Part shown: one piece after another, positions 37,456 through 46,635 of the stretch
How positions within the stretch are numbered: position 1 is the first letter of the stretch
Layout of the letters: each line of letters begins with the position of its first letter
Assembly: GCA_033762315.1 (NCBI GenBank)
Contig: JANRLS010000264.1
Span: 1-64,000, forward strand
Direction of reading: 5' to 3'
DNA: 64,000 nucleotides
Source: CAYLLN01 sp033762315
Lineage (GTDB): Bacteria > Planctomycetota > Planctomycetia > Pirellulales > Pirellulaceae
Program-made: the position numbers and the translations under genes
Notes under the pieces: model-generated
Database searches by the model: none
Told to the model about the DNA's origin: nothing
The model's input: only the letters and a program-made list of their open reading frames with translations

Positions 37456-37902
37456 ATGTCGCGGCTGCTGTTTCGTCCTAAGCTGAAATTTAGCTTGCTA
37501 TCGCTCCTTCTTGTAATGGCCTTGGCAGGTGTTTACTTTGGCGGGCGAACTGCGCAGCGATCGCAATTGCGTGAATTGGAAATCGAGCGCAATGAGCTGC
37601 GGGAACGGGTTGCGAAGCTCGAACGCAGAGAGAATGTCGTCGTTCAAAACAATGGCTGGGTTCAGTGCTACTGGCATCCAGTTAATCCAGTTGCACTCAA
37701 GGTTCAAAACGGTGAGGTCGAACTCTCAATTGGCACTGACGATGGCGCGAAACCTGGGGTGCTCTTTGACCTTCGGCGCGAGGAGGCCGTAACCGCCACA
37801 GTGAAAGTTATTCGTGCGACCGCCGACCGATCGGTTGCGATGCCGTGCCTGCCAGACGACTTGGCCCGTATTAGGCGGGGCGATCACGCCATCATGCGCT
37901 GA
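37456..37902 (+). CDS. Small membrane-anchored coiled-coil protein, function unknown
   Basis: 148 residues; AGGAG 7 bases before the ATG at 37456 fixes the start. One N-terminal helix (FSLLSLLLVMALAGVYFGG) is followed by a short coiled coil (LRELEIERNELRERVAKLER) and a beta-rich C-terminus with ELSIGTDDGAKPGVLFDL and RIRRGDHA. The DDG-x-x-G-x-x-F/L pattern recurs in planctomycete coiled-coil proteins of unknown role. A GCGGG/CCCGC mini-hairpin separates it from vapC. Confidence 0.7.
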   Translation: MSRLLFRPKLKFSLLSLLLVMALAGVYFGGRTAQRSQLRELEIERNELRERVAKLERRENVVVQNNGWVQCYWHPVNPVALKVQNGEVELSIGTDDGAKPGVLFDLRREEAVTATVKVIRATADRSVAMPCLPDDLARIRRGDHAIMR

Positions 37903-37914
37903 ACTTTGATCGGG

Positions 37915-38952
37915 CTACCCCTTCCTCCCCAGCATCCGATCCAGCGCGTCGCTGGTGTGATAGACGATCGCCTCCGGCCAGTGGGGGAAGGGGTTGAAGT
38001 ATTCGAAGGTGAGGTAGCCGCGGTAGCCGGTGGCGTCGAGGGCGGCAAGGACGGCGGGCCAATCGGTGGTGCCATCGAGGAGGAGGCGGAAGGCGTTGAG
38101 GTTGAACTCGTGCAGCTTCTTGCTGTACTCCTTGAGGTGGATGTTCTTGATTCGCTTGCCAAGCTGCGGAATCCAGTGCTCGGGAAAGTGGTACTGCATG
38201 ATGTTGCCGGTGTCGAAGTGGACCTGCACCCACTCGCTGGCAAAGCCATCGACGAAGGCGTTCATCTCTTGCGGACTGTGCAAAAAGCCGTTGGCGAAAA
38301 TATTCTCCATGTTCAGGTGGACTTTGTGCTTAGCCGCCTCGGGAATCAGCGACTTAACGGCTTCGGTGGCGCGCTGGAGGGCAACGTCGTGCGGCACCGG
38401 CGGTTCTTCGGGAATCCAGGGGGCATAGACGCTGCCGGGAACGACCAGCAGGTTGTCGGTTTCCAAAAGGCGCGCGGCCCGGATCATCTGCCCGGCCAGT
38501 TCCACCCCCTTCTTTCGCCGCTCCGGATCTTGATGCGTGAAGGCATAGGGCCAGAACAAGAACGAGCAGACGCCGCTGATCTGGATGCCGATCTTCCGGG
38601 CCATCTGCCCGATCTCTTTGATCTGGGCCTCGCTCGATTCAGGCGACAGATCCCCTTCCAAGGCATAGTTCAGCTCGACGCCGTCAAAAGCCGCGTCCTT
38701 GCACAGCTGCAGGCACTCTTTTAAGGACATCTTTTGCGGATACGGCAGGGCCCAGAGGTTGATCGACTTCTGCATCTCGTACCGCTTGCCGGCAGGCGGG
38801 GCGACCGGCTTGGCGGCTGGCTGGTCGGGCTTCGATTCGTCAGCCAGCAGCCCTTGAGCGGCCAAAAACGCGGGGCCAAACGCGGCGGAATAGGCGAGCA
38901 GTTCGCGGCGCGAAAGGCCAGGTAATGAAGCGGCAGCTTGGTCGAGGTTCAT
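37915..38952 (-). CDS. Exported sugar phosphate isomerase/epimerase, TIM barrel
   Basis: 345 residues. The N-terminus carries a twin-arginine-like signal (LSRRELLAYSAAFGPAFLAA), so the barrel is probably exported, as for many planctomycete members. Barrel marks: AFDGVELNYALEGD, VHLNMENIFANGF (Glu), WVQVHFDTGNIMQY (Asp), NIHLKEYS (His) and YLTFEYFNPFPHW (Glu). The frame is open to 39024 but the signal places the start at 38952. Its stop is 12 bases from the convergent coiled-coil gene. Substrate unknown. Confidence 0.87.
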   Translation of the reverse strand: MNLDQAAASLPGLSRRELLAYSAAFGPAFLAAQGLLADESKPDQPAAKPVAPPAGKRYEMQKSINLWALPYPQKMSLKECLQLCKDAAFDGVELNYALEGDLSPESSEAQIKEIGQMARKIGIQISGVCSFLFWPYAFTHQDPERRKKGVELAGQMIRAARLLETDNLLVVPGSVYAPWIPEEPPVPHDVALQRATEAVKSLIPEAAKHKVHLNMENIFANGFLHSPQEMNAFVDGFASEWVQVHFDTGNIMQYHFPEHWIPQLGKRIKNIHLKEYSKKLHEFNLNAFRLLLDGTTDWPAVLAALDATGYRGYLTFEYFNPFPHWPEAIVYHTSDALDRMLGRKG

Positions 38953-39051
38953 GGCAAGGCTCCGGCAAGAGAGGGAGAGTCGAGCGGCCCCGCTGAATGT
39001 AGAGGGCCAGCCGGCAGAGAGCAAATCGAAGCCAAGCCGACGCGCGAAGCG

Positions 39052-40932
39052 CTAGTCTTCCCGCGTCTGCTCGATCACTTCCGGCGCTTTCGTACTGTGG
39101 TAGTACGAATAACCGATGCCGCAGACGATCGCGCCGAGCAGCATGCCGGCCACGACCAGAAACCAGAGCGAGTACGAGATGCCGCCGGGGCCTTCCTCGG
39201 TGACGAGGCTCTTGAAGCGACTCCAGGCGGAAGGCTGCTGGCTGGCTCGTGCGTCGGCCAGAGCCTTGGCATACGCCCCCGAACTGGCCGCCGGGGCCGC
39301 GGCGGCGGCTGCGATCGATTCCTCGGTCCGGCCGAGCGGATCGAGGAGCGAATTGCCTCTGGCAGGAGCCACCGAAACGAGCGCATCGGGCAATTCCTCG
39401 GCAAGCAACTGCACCAGCGAATCTTGGCTGGTCAGGGGCAGTTTGGATTCGCCAAAGTCGGCCGCGGACGAGATGGGAACTTGGGTTGTTGGCTTCGGGC
39501 GAACCCCCGAACCGGGCTTGCCGGTGACGCTTGAGCCCGGCCCCGCTTTACGTCCCACGCCCGACTGGCCGGCAGCCTTGCCAATTCCCGATTTACCGGC
39601 CGCCACGCCAATGCCGCTCGTGCCGGGGGCCTTCAAAGAGGACGATTTGGAGCTCCCTCCGCGCGAGGGCGAAGCCATCGGCGAACTGGTTGGCGAGAGC
39701 ACGTCGTCGTCGGCCAGTTCTAGCTCGCCACCCGCTAAGGAAGAGCCTCGGCCGGTGCCTTTGGAGGCGATTCCCGCCGCGTCCGTTTCGAGCGCGGCCG
39801 AGGTTTCCGCAACGTCGAGAATCGAAAGCTCATCTCCCGGTGGGAGGGGCGCGAGATCCTCCAGGCCGGCCGAGCCATTCAGGAGCGCCGACCCCCCCGA
39901 CGACCGTCCCGCTTGCCGATTCGCCCAGTCGCGCAGGGCGTCCGCCACTTCCTGGGCCGTTTGAAAGCGATCTTCCGGCAGCTTGGCCAGCAGCTTATGG
40001 CAGATAAACGCCAACTCGGCCGGGCAATCCTTGCGGCGGGTACGAATGTCGATTGGCAGCTTCGTCTGATGCTCGATCACTCGTTGCGTAAGCGTCCCTT
40101 CGTTGAATGGCGGCTGGCCCGACAGCAAAAAATACATCGTGCAGCCGAGGCTATAAAGATCGGCCCGATGGTCGATATGGTGGCTGTTGCGGGCTTGCTC
40201 TGGCGCGAGAAAATCGACCGTGCCGATCATCTTCGATTCGTAGGCCAGCGTCAGCGAAGGCTCGTTTTCGTCTTCCAGTCGGGCCAGGCCGAGATCAAGA
40301 ATCCGGACATTACCCCCGCCATCGATAAGCAGATTGCTGGGCTTGATGTCTCGATGCACGAGGCCCGCCGCGTGGGCCGCCGAAAGCCCCTCGGCGGTTT
40401 GAGCGATGCATTCGGCTACGACCGGGAGCGGCAGCACTCCATCGCGGGTGACGATCTTCTGCAGGTCTTCTCCCTCGGCAAATTCCATCACGAGGAAATA
40501 AACATCCCCCGCGCAATCGAAGTCATAAGCCCGGACAACTCGCGGATGATTGACCGCCGCCGCCGCGCGGGCCTCTTGCTCGAATCGCTTGACGTAGGCG
40601 GATTTGCCCACCAGCCGCCGGGCCAGCACCTTGATCGCCACCTTATGGCGCATCACCTTGTGCTCGCCCAAAAAGACTGTCCCCATCGCTCCCGCGCCGA
40701 GCTGCGCGAGGATGCGGTATTTGTTGAGGAAAAACCCCTTGAAACGCCCCTCTAGCAACTTATCGCGCTGCCAAGGAGTGAGCAGCCCCGCATTGGTCAA
40801 TGCATGGGCGAAAGTATGCGGGTCGTCCGCCGACAGGGGGGATTCGGCAAGAAACGCTTCGATCTGCTCGTCCGAGAGCAAGCCGCTCTTTTGGACGAGG
40901 GTGCGAAAGTCGTCAACGGTGGCTGCCGCCAT
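39052..40932 (-). CDS. Membrane Ser/Thr protein kinase
   Basis: 626 residues. An N-terminal helical region (DDFRTLVQKSGLLSDEQIEA ... LLTPWQRDKLLEGRFKGFFL) is typical of planctomycete kinases. The kinase domain spans about 52-330: LGAGAMGTVFLGEH, VAIKVL, GLVHRDIKPSNLLID, ILDLGLA (DLG for DFG, common in this group) and APEQARNSHHIDHRADLYSLG. A long Ser/Gly/Ala linker follows with three tandem nine-residue units (GxSGxGxxA), then one helix (SLWFLVVAGMLLGAIVCGIGYSYY) close to the C-terminus. The topology implies a cytoplasmic kinase with a short outer tail. ATG at 40932; the upstream extension is unsupported. Confidence 0.9.
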   Translation of the reverse strand: MAAATVDDFRTLVQKSGLLSDEQIEAFLAESPLSADDPHTFAHALTNAGLLTPWQRDKLLEGRFKGFFLNKYRILAQLGAGAMGTVFLGEHKVMRHKVAIKVLARRLVGKSAYVKRFEQEARAAAAVNHPRVVRAYDFDCAGDVYFLVMEFAEGEDLQKIVTRDGVLPLPVVAECIAQTAEGLSAAHAAGLVHRDIKPSNLLIDGGGNVRILDLGLARLEDENEPSLTLAYESKMIGTVDFLAPEQARNSHHIDHRADLYSLGCTMYFLLSGQPPFNEGTLTQRVIEHQTKLPIDIRTRRKDCPAELAFICHKLLAKLPEDRFQTAQEVADALRDWANRQAGRSSGGSALLNGSAGLEDLAPLPPGDELSILDVAETSAALETDAAGIASKGTGRGSSLAGGELELADDDVLSPTSSPMASPSRGGSSKSSSLKAPGTSGIGVAAGKSGIGKAAGQSGVGRKAGPGSSVTGKPGSGVRPKPTTQVPISSAADFGESKLPLTSQDSLVQLLAEELPDALVSVAPARGNSLLDPLGRTEESIAAAAAAPAASSGAYAKALADARASQQPSAWSRFKSLVTEEGPGGISYSLWFLVVAGMLLGAIVCGIGYSYYHSTKAPEVIEQTRED

Positions 40933-41108
40933 GCAAGGTCGCTCGGTACAAAGGTCACGTTCGGGGCCGCCTCTTACAAGTGAGACGCACCCCAGGGCAA
41001 TGCCAGTCCATTTCGCTACCCTCCCCACCTACAGACTCCCCGGTTTGTGTTAATTTTCCGCGTGACAATTGTTAAGATTCGGGGCAATGCTACCCTGCCT
41101 CTATTCCC

Positions 41109-42077
41109 ATGCCTGCCGAGATTACCATCCCGAAAGGTCGTTTGGCCCCCTCGCCGACTGGAGCTCAGCACGTCGGCAACGCCCGGACATACCTCCTGGC
41201 ATGGCTATCGATCCGCGCACGCGGCGGCCGACTGGTGCTCAGGATCGAAGACATCGATTCTCCCCGCATTAAGCCCGGCGCGGCCGAGCAGGCGCTTGAC
41301 GATCTGCGGTGGCTCGGCCTCGATTGGGACGAGGGGCCCGATTGCGGCGGCCCGCACGCGCCGTATGTGCAAACTGCTCGGCTGGAGACTTATCGGGCGG
41401 CTCTGACGCAGCTTCGCGCCGCCGAGCGGGTCTATCCCTGCACCTGCACCCGAACCGACATCGCCGCCGCCGCCAGTGCCCCGCATGCCAGCCAAGAGGG
41501 ACCCCGCTATCCCGGCACCTGCGCCTGGCGAACCGCGAGCGAGGCACACGCCCTGGAACAAGCGGGAATGCCGTTTGCCTGGCGATTTCGGGCGACCGAC
41601 CGCGAGCGCGAGCTGTTCGATCTCGTCGCCGGCCCTCAGCGATGCAATGTCGCCCGCGACTTGGGAGATTTCGTCATCGGCAAGATGGATGGCGGCCCGG
41701 CTTATCAATTGGCGGTCGTCGTCGATGACCATGCAATGGGGATCACCGAAGTCCTTCGCGGCGACGATCTCTTGCCCAGCGCTTTCCGGCAACTTGAGCT
41801 GTACGATTTTTTCGGCTGGATGCCCCCCGCCTTCGCGCATGTTCCCTTGGTCGTCGGTCGCGATGGCCGCCGGCTCGCCAAACGTCACGGCGACACGCGG
41901 CTGGCGACGCTCCGCCAGGCCGGCGTCACCTCCGCATCGCTGATTGGCCACCTCGCCGCCTCTTGCGGCTTGATCGCCCACCCCCAACCTTGCCAGCCGC
42001 GCAATTTGCTCGCCGATTTCTCCCTCGCCAGATTGCCCGACCAGCCATGGGTCTTCGCCGAATCCATGCTCCAGTAG
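41109..42077 (+). CDS. gluQ: Glutamyl-Q tRNA(Asp) synthetase
   Basis: 322 residues, half the size of GluRS because the anticodon-binding domain is absent. It should attach glutamate to the queuosine of tRNA-Asp. The class I signature is LAPSPTGAQHVGNA; VLRIEDIDSPR, the zinc-site cysteines (YPCTCTRTDI and YPGTC) and LAKRHGDTRLA (KMSKS-equivalent) follow. Divergent from the Ser/Thr kinase gene. Confidence 0.9.
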   Translation: MPAEITIPKGRLAPSPTGAQHVGNARTYLLAWLSIRARGGRLVLRIEDIDSPRIKPGAAEQALDDLRWLGLDWDEGPDCGGPHAPYVQTARLETYRAALTQLRAAERVYPCTCTRTDIAAAASAPHASQEGPRYPGTCAWRTASEAHALEQAGMPFAWRFRATDRERELFDLVAGPQRCNVARDLGDFVIGKMDGGPAYQLAVVVDDHAMGITEVLRGDDLLPSAFRQLELYDFFGWMPPAFAHVPLVVGRDGRRLAKRHGDTRLATLRQAGVTSASLIGHLAASCGLIAHPQPCQPRNLLADFSLARLPDQPWVFAESMLQ

Positions 42078-42942
42078 CTCGTGTACTTCGTCAACTCTTA
42101 GAGAAATTCCGCTGTCCCTCGCGGGTACAATGACGCGGGAAAATTTTCTCGTAGAAATTTTTACCGAACGGGAGGACGAGAGCTGCAGGATATCGGTGCC
42201 CAAATTCCAGGCTGACAGAATCTGTCCGCGAGTCTCAATCACTTGAGGCCAAAGGTATTGCGAATGCCCGCTGCGATGCCAACAAATTGTGCAGTGACAG
42301 AATCTGACAAGTATTACCCAGAATTTCGGGGTCGGCTTCGAAAAGAGAGCCCGGATTTCGTCACCCATGCTGATTGACAAGTCATGGCTCGCCATTACGA
42401 TTTACCCCACTTCGAAGGTTCCCATGTAGTCTGTTAAGTGGAGAATTATGGCCCGGCGGAAATTCTTGCGGAATGTCTGCCGTTCCGTGACCAGACTAGT
42501 CAACGTCTCCTTATCAATTACCTGAAGTAGCACCTGGCCGTTCGAGTTCGGTCTCGTGATTCTCATCTAGGGGCTTTGCAACCAAGGCGACGAATGATGA
42601 TCGGGGCTTCGCTTCTCATGGGTCCGCCGCTCTTGCGGGCGACCTAGGCAGCACCAGTGCCGGACGCACAACAGGGCACCTGAGTGGCTGGGGAAAGAGT
42701 GGACGCACATCGCTGGTGGCCCATGCCGACTATCAGCTCGACCGGGCCGAGCTCAACGAGCAATCGCGGGCCGCCGAGCGGGAACTCGACACCGGCAGCG
42801 AAGTCAGCAAATTGGCGACCGGGCAGTTCGACTCTTCGACGCCACGAACTCTCCCTCGGCTTGCAGCAATTCGATCTGCAGAATGTCGGGGTGGGTGGTC
42901 GTCCATTGAATCAATCCGTCATTCAGGCGGGGGATTTGGCGA
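42078..42942. other. Gene-poor 0.86-kb stretch downstream of the CHAT gene
   Basis: No intact gene is visible. The 12-mer TGACAGAATCTG occurs twice (42213-42224 and 42295-42306). On the minus strand, right after the CHAT stop and one base out of frame, a stretch from about 42950 to the TGA at 42804 reads LDRQIPRLNDGLIQWTTTHP, then DILQIELLQAEGEFVASKSR; it looks protein-like and may be a gene relic. The remainder (42078-42700) shows mixed, lower GC content. Confidence 0.4.
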
Positions 42943-45900
42943 TCAAGTGTCCGGTTCGTCAAAGGCGGCGAGGAGCGCGTCGAACGCCGCGAGGGTAGCG
43001 GGGGGATCGATCTCGGCGGGCAGCTTGGCGAGCAGTTTTTTGCGGCAACGGGGCTCGAATCGATTGCGGCCGACGATAGAGTCGATATTCACCTCTTCGT
43101 TGTAGTAGAACGGGCAAGACTCCTGGCCGGTGGCATGCATGACGGAGCGCTTCGTTTGGGACTCCAGCAGGTGGGCGGCCAGCGACTGGACGAGCTGATT
43201 CGCCACCGCCCGGCCAGCCGACGGGCCGAGAGCATCGAGCGGCAGGCCATGGGTGGAGAAGATCAAAATCCGTAGTGCGGGGTCGTCGGACCACCAACCA
43301 TAAAGGTTGAGAAAGTCGTCGTCGCGCATCCGTCGATTGGTGATACAGGCCAGAAAATCGACCCCCAGCTCGCGCGGTTTGTCCTGAATCAGGCGGGCGA
43401 ACTGCTCGGCATGCAAATACGAGCGATCGTTCTGCATTCCCCAGGCACCGAGTGGGGCGACGATTTCCACCGTCTCGAAGACGAACCGATCCTGCACGTC
43501 GTTAAGGCGGGCGAGCGTGTCGTCGAGCTCCTGAAAGAACCGGGGCAAATCGGCAACACCGACCCGCCAGACCTTTGGCAAAGCCGGCGCGCGTGGTCCG
43601 CTGGTGGTGCCGACCGTCGCGGTGCCGGCCGCGGTGGCTCCGCCGCTAGTAGGACCGGTTACCAGGGTCGTCAATGTGGGAGGTTGTCCGAGGGATTTCG
43701 CGACGTCGGGTTCCGCGCCGGGGGGGCTGGCGAAAACGGTGGCCCGCGGCACGCACAGGCGGTAGCACGGATCGCGGGCAAAGAGCACCGGAATCGCCCA
43801 ATCGATCGACTCGTGGCTGATCGAATAGTTGAGGGCGATGCGGGCTTCGCGGGCCGCTTCGCCGAGCGACGCCCCCATGCCAAGCGACCAATAGAAATGG
43901 TCGGTGAACCCGACCGCCGAATCGTCGAGCACGGGATATTGATTGGCCACCACCGCCGGAATGCCCCCTTCGACCAATCCCTGAGCGATGCCCCGGTTGA
44001 GGCGGTCATGCGCGTCGTGTGCCGTGTCGCAGGCATTGAGAAAGACGAGCTGGATCCCGCGTCCGCAGAGAATTTCGCGGAGCGTGCGAACATTCACCTC
44101 ATGCCGGCCGCCGCCACTCGTTTGGAACAGCAGCACCCCTTCATTCGCCTGCCGGTCAAATTCGCCATGCCCCATGAAGTGGACCACGTCGTACTGCCGC
44201 GGATCGTGCGGGCGGTTTTCCAATTCGCGGGCCTGAATTTTGGCGTGCAAGCGCGCGGGGGTGGCGTCCGTCAGCACGTCGAGTTCGACGAGCCCCGCCT
44301 CGGTCAGCGGGGCAAAGCCATGCCGGATGCGCTGCTCTTCGGTGGCCAGCGACAGCTCGACGAGGCCGAGCGGCTGAGCGGCAACAACGAGCATCCGCAA
44401 TTTCTGCCGCAGCTTGTCGGTTTCTTGGGCGGGAACGGCGGTCAACACGTTGCGAACAAAATGCACCTCCTCGGTGACGAGAAACTTCCGCCGCGACGGA
44501 TCAAAGGCAAATTCCCAAGGTAGCGCGGCAAGCCACGGCACCGTGCTGGTGAGAATCAGATTCAGCGGGCGCTCGCGTTGCTGCGAACGGGCCACGTCGT
44601 AGAGCCGTCGAACCCGGCCAGTAAAAAGTGTCTCGAACAAATTTTCGCCAAACGCGAGCATTTCGTCATCGACCGGCAATTCGGGGACGCGCCCCGTCTT
44701 GGCGGCGGGAGTTCCCGACAGGCAGTTCCGAATCCGCTTGTGCAGGCGAATGATCTGCTGAAAGCGTTTGCCGTTTTGGTCTTGGCCGCTGTCCCCTTCG
44801 TCATCGTCACGAGTGATGAATTCGTCGAGGACGCGAGCACTGCCATAAATCGCCAGGATTTGCTTTTTCTCGTGTTCGGCCGAATCGAGAATGATGAGTT
44901 GTAAGGTGTCGTCGAGCGCCGAGCCGGCCATCGCCAGTTGGGGCGGCGAGGGCGACGGCGAAAACGGCGGCACTATTGCGGTGGCTGCCACGGGCGCGGC
45001 GGGGGCTGGCGCGGCCGGGAGGGATGCTGCAATGCCCTCGGCGGAGATCGCCGAGCCACCGCCACGCAACAAGCGCCGTGTCGGCAACGGCTTGTGGGGA
45101 TCGAGCGGCGGGAGCGCGTTGGGCTGGCCGGTGAGCATCCGGATCAGAAACTCGGTGGTGGCCGATTGCCCCATGATGTTGAGGTGCTGGACCCGGCCAC
45201 CGGTGCTGTCGGCAATGTTGCCCCCCGCGCCAAAGCAGCCGATCCGCTCGGGAGCGGCCGCCAGGGCCGAGGGAGCATCGACGAGCCAGCTTCCCTCGGC
45301 CGGAACGACCAGATCGTTGGCACCGGCAAAGTAGGCGTCGAAACCAAGATCGAGGAGCCGCGGCCAGACGTTTTGATCCGGGTGATAGTTCGCGGCGAGC
45401 GCGGCGTAGGCTTCCGGTGGAACGTCGCTTGGCTGTTGCAACTGCTCGATGACTGGCCCGGCGGGGTCCATCGCCGCGAGGCCAGGCAGATTGGCTAGTA
45501 GCGCCTTCGCCAGCCAGGCGATGCCGTGAGCGACGAATTCCGCGCCGGTAGTCCACGGGTTATCGACGGGAAACATTTCAATCAGGTTGGCAACGAGGTT
45601 GATCGTGCCCTCGACGCGGTCGGGGTTTGCCAGCGGCGTTCCTTGGTTCGGCGCGGCGACCAGCACCGCGCGCCCCAGTTGGAAGCGGCTCGCGATTGGT
45701 CCGAGCGCGGCCCGCTGTTCGACGAGTGTCCGCAGCACCAGCCCGCCGCGCGAGTGGGTGACGACGTCGAATTGCAGCCCACCCGCGGGAAGCCCTGCAA
45801 GCAGCATCCGGGCGTTTTCCTCCAGCGTGCGAGTGACGGAAAAGTGGTTGAACGCGAACACCCGGTCGCCATACAGCGGCTTGGTTTGGTCAAAAAAGCC

Positions 45901-46578
45901 GCGTTTGCGGAGCCCCTCAAAGGCGATTTCGGCGTGCGAAAAAGTGCCATGCAAAAGCAGCAGCGAACGCTCGCCTGGTTTCGCGGTCGGACGAGCGGAT
46001 CGCAAATTCAGGCGGCTATTCGCGGGAGTGACCTGAAACCATTCTTCCTTCAGACCCCGACGCTTCCACCACCACGCTTCGACGGCGGGGCTGATGATTT
46101 CGATTGCCGTCCCAACGGCCGCCACCACCGCCGCTTCGCCCACTTTCAGCAAAATGAATTTGATGGCCGAACCGACGACGCCGCGGCGCGCCGCCCCGGA
46201 CGGTCGGATCGGTATCGTAAAATGGACCGTTTGGCCGCCAGCCACGCGTCCTCGCCGCGCGGTTCGGGGAACCGCGGCGGCAGGGGGATGAAACGTCAGC
46301 GCACCCGATTCGTGGCGGACCGCGATCACCGCCAATTCGCCAGGGGAGCAATCCACCGTCACTTGGACCGGCGGCAGCGCAGCTCCGCGCCGCGCCGCCG
46401 TTGGGGCGATGCTCGCCTCCTCTTCGACCGTGACCCCGGGGAGCAAAAACCGAGGATCGAGCGGCGACACGGGTCTCGCCGTTGCGGCACGATTGGCTCG
46501 GCCGCGGCGAGCGGCTGCAGGCGCGGCGGATTCACGGGTGACGTTCAGCTCGCTCTCATTCGCAAAGACCATTTTCAT
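42943..46578 (-). CDS. Alpha/beta-hydrolase-CHAT protease fusion protein with ARRG motifs
   Basis: 1211 residues; GGAG 7 bases before the ATG at 46578. Residues 1-170 are Ala/Arg/Pro-rich with five Arg-Arg-Gly sites (25, 64, 109, 132, 174), four of them ARRG. Residues about 205-500 form a PGAP1/lipase-like hydrolase: SLLLLHGTFSHAE, VVTHSRGGLVLRTLV (nucleophile Ser276), FAGANDLVVPAEGSW and a His in VQHLNIMG. After a Pro/Ala linker comes a CHAT domain (about 590-920) with VVHFMGHGEFD (His804) and LVFLNACDTAHD (Cys850), the peptidase C14/C80-clan dyad. The last 220 residues (VWRVGVADLPRFFQELDD ... FNESQT-free, ending FDALLAAFDEP) are an unrecognised alpha/beta domain. The metacaspase-like gene lies 57 bases upstream. 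No signal peptide, so cytoplasmic. Confidence 0.88.
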   Translation of the reverse strand: MKMVFANESELNVTRESAAPAAARRGRANRAATARPVSPLDPRFLLPGVTVEEEASIAPTAARRGAALPPVQVTVDCSPGELAVIAVRHESGALTFHPPAAAVPRTARRGRVAGGQTVHFTIPIRPSGAARRGVVGSAIKFILLKVGEAAVVAAVGTAIEIISPAVEAWWWKRRGLKEEWFQVTPANSRLNLRSARPTAKPGERSLLLLHGTFSHAEIAFEGLRKRGFFDQTKPLYGDRVFAFNHFSVTRTLEENARMLLAGLPAGGLQFDVVTHSRGGLVLRTLVEQRAALGPIASRFQLGRAVLVAAPNQGTPLANPDRVEGTINLVANLIEMFPVDNPWTTGAEFVAHGIAWLAKALLANLPGLAAMDPAGPVIEQLQQPSDVPPEAYAALAANYHPDQNVWPRLLDLGFDAYFAGANDLVVPAEGSWLVDAPSALAAAPERIGCFGAGGNIADSTGGRVQHLNIMGQSATTEFLIRMLTGQPNALPPLDPHKPLPTRRLLRGGGSAISAEGIAASLPAAPAPAAPVAATAIVPPFSPSPSPPQLAMAGSALDDTLQLIILDSAEHEKKQILAIYGSARVLDEFITRDDDEGDSGQDQNGKRFQQIIRLHKRIRNCLSGTPAAKTGRVPELPVDDEMLAFGENLFETLFTGRVRRLYDVARSQQRERPLNLILTSTVPWLAALPWEFAFDPSRRKFLVTEEVHFVRNVLTAVPAQETDKLRQKLRMLVVAAQPLGLVELSLATEEQRIRHGFAPLTEAGLVELDVLTDATPARLHAKIQARELENRPHDPRQYDVVHFMGHGEFDRQANEGVLLFQTSGGGRHEVNVRTLREILCGRGIQLVFLNACDTAHDAHDRLNRGIAQGLVEGGIPAVVANQYPVLDDSAVGFTDHFYWSLGMGASLGEAAREARIALNYSISHESIDWAIPVLFARDPCYRLCVPRATVFASPPGAEPDVAKSLGQPPTLTTLVTGPTSGGATAAGTATVGTTSGPRAPALPKVWRVGVADLPRFFQELDDTLARLNDVQDRFVFETVEIVAPLGAWGMQNDRSYLHAEQFARLIQDKPRELGVDFLACITNRRMRDDDFLNLYGWWSDDPALRILIFSTHGLPLDALGPSAGRAVANQLVQSLAAHLLESQTKRSVMHATGQESCPFYYNEEVNIDSIVGRNRFEPRCRKKLLAKLPAEIDPPATLAAFDALLAAFDEPDT

Positions 46579-46635
46579 GGCGCTTCTCCGACCAGTGCCG
46601 CCAACGACCCGACGCGCACTCATCCGGCAAGAACC

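Noticed and set aside
42684..43105. Plus-strand frames of 104 and 129 codons at the end of the CHAT gene
   Set aside because: Mostly antisense of the CHAT C-terminus; part of the first half (QLDRAELNEQSRAAERELD) looks mildly protein-like but has no start or family.
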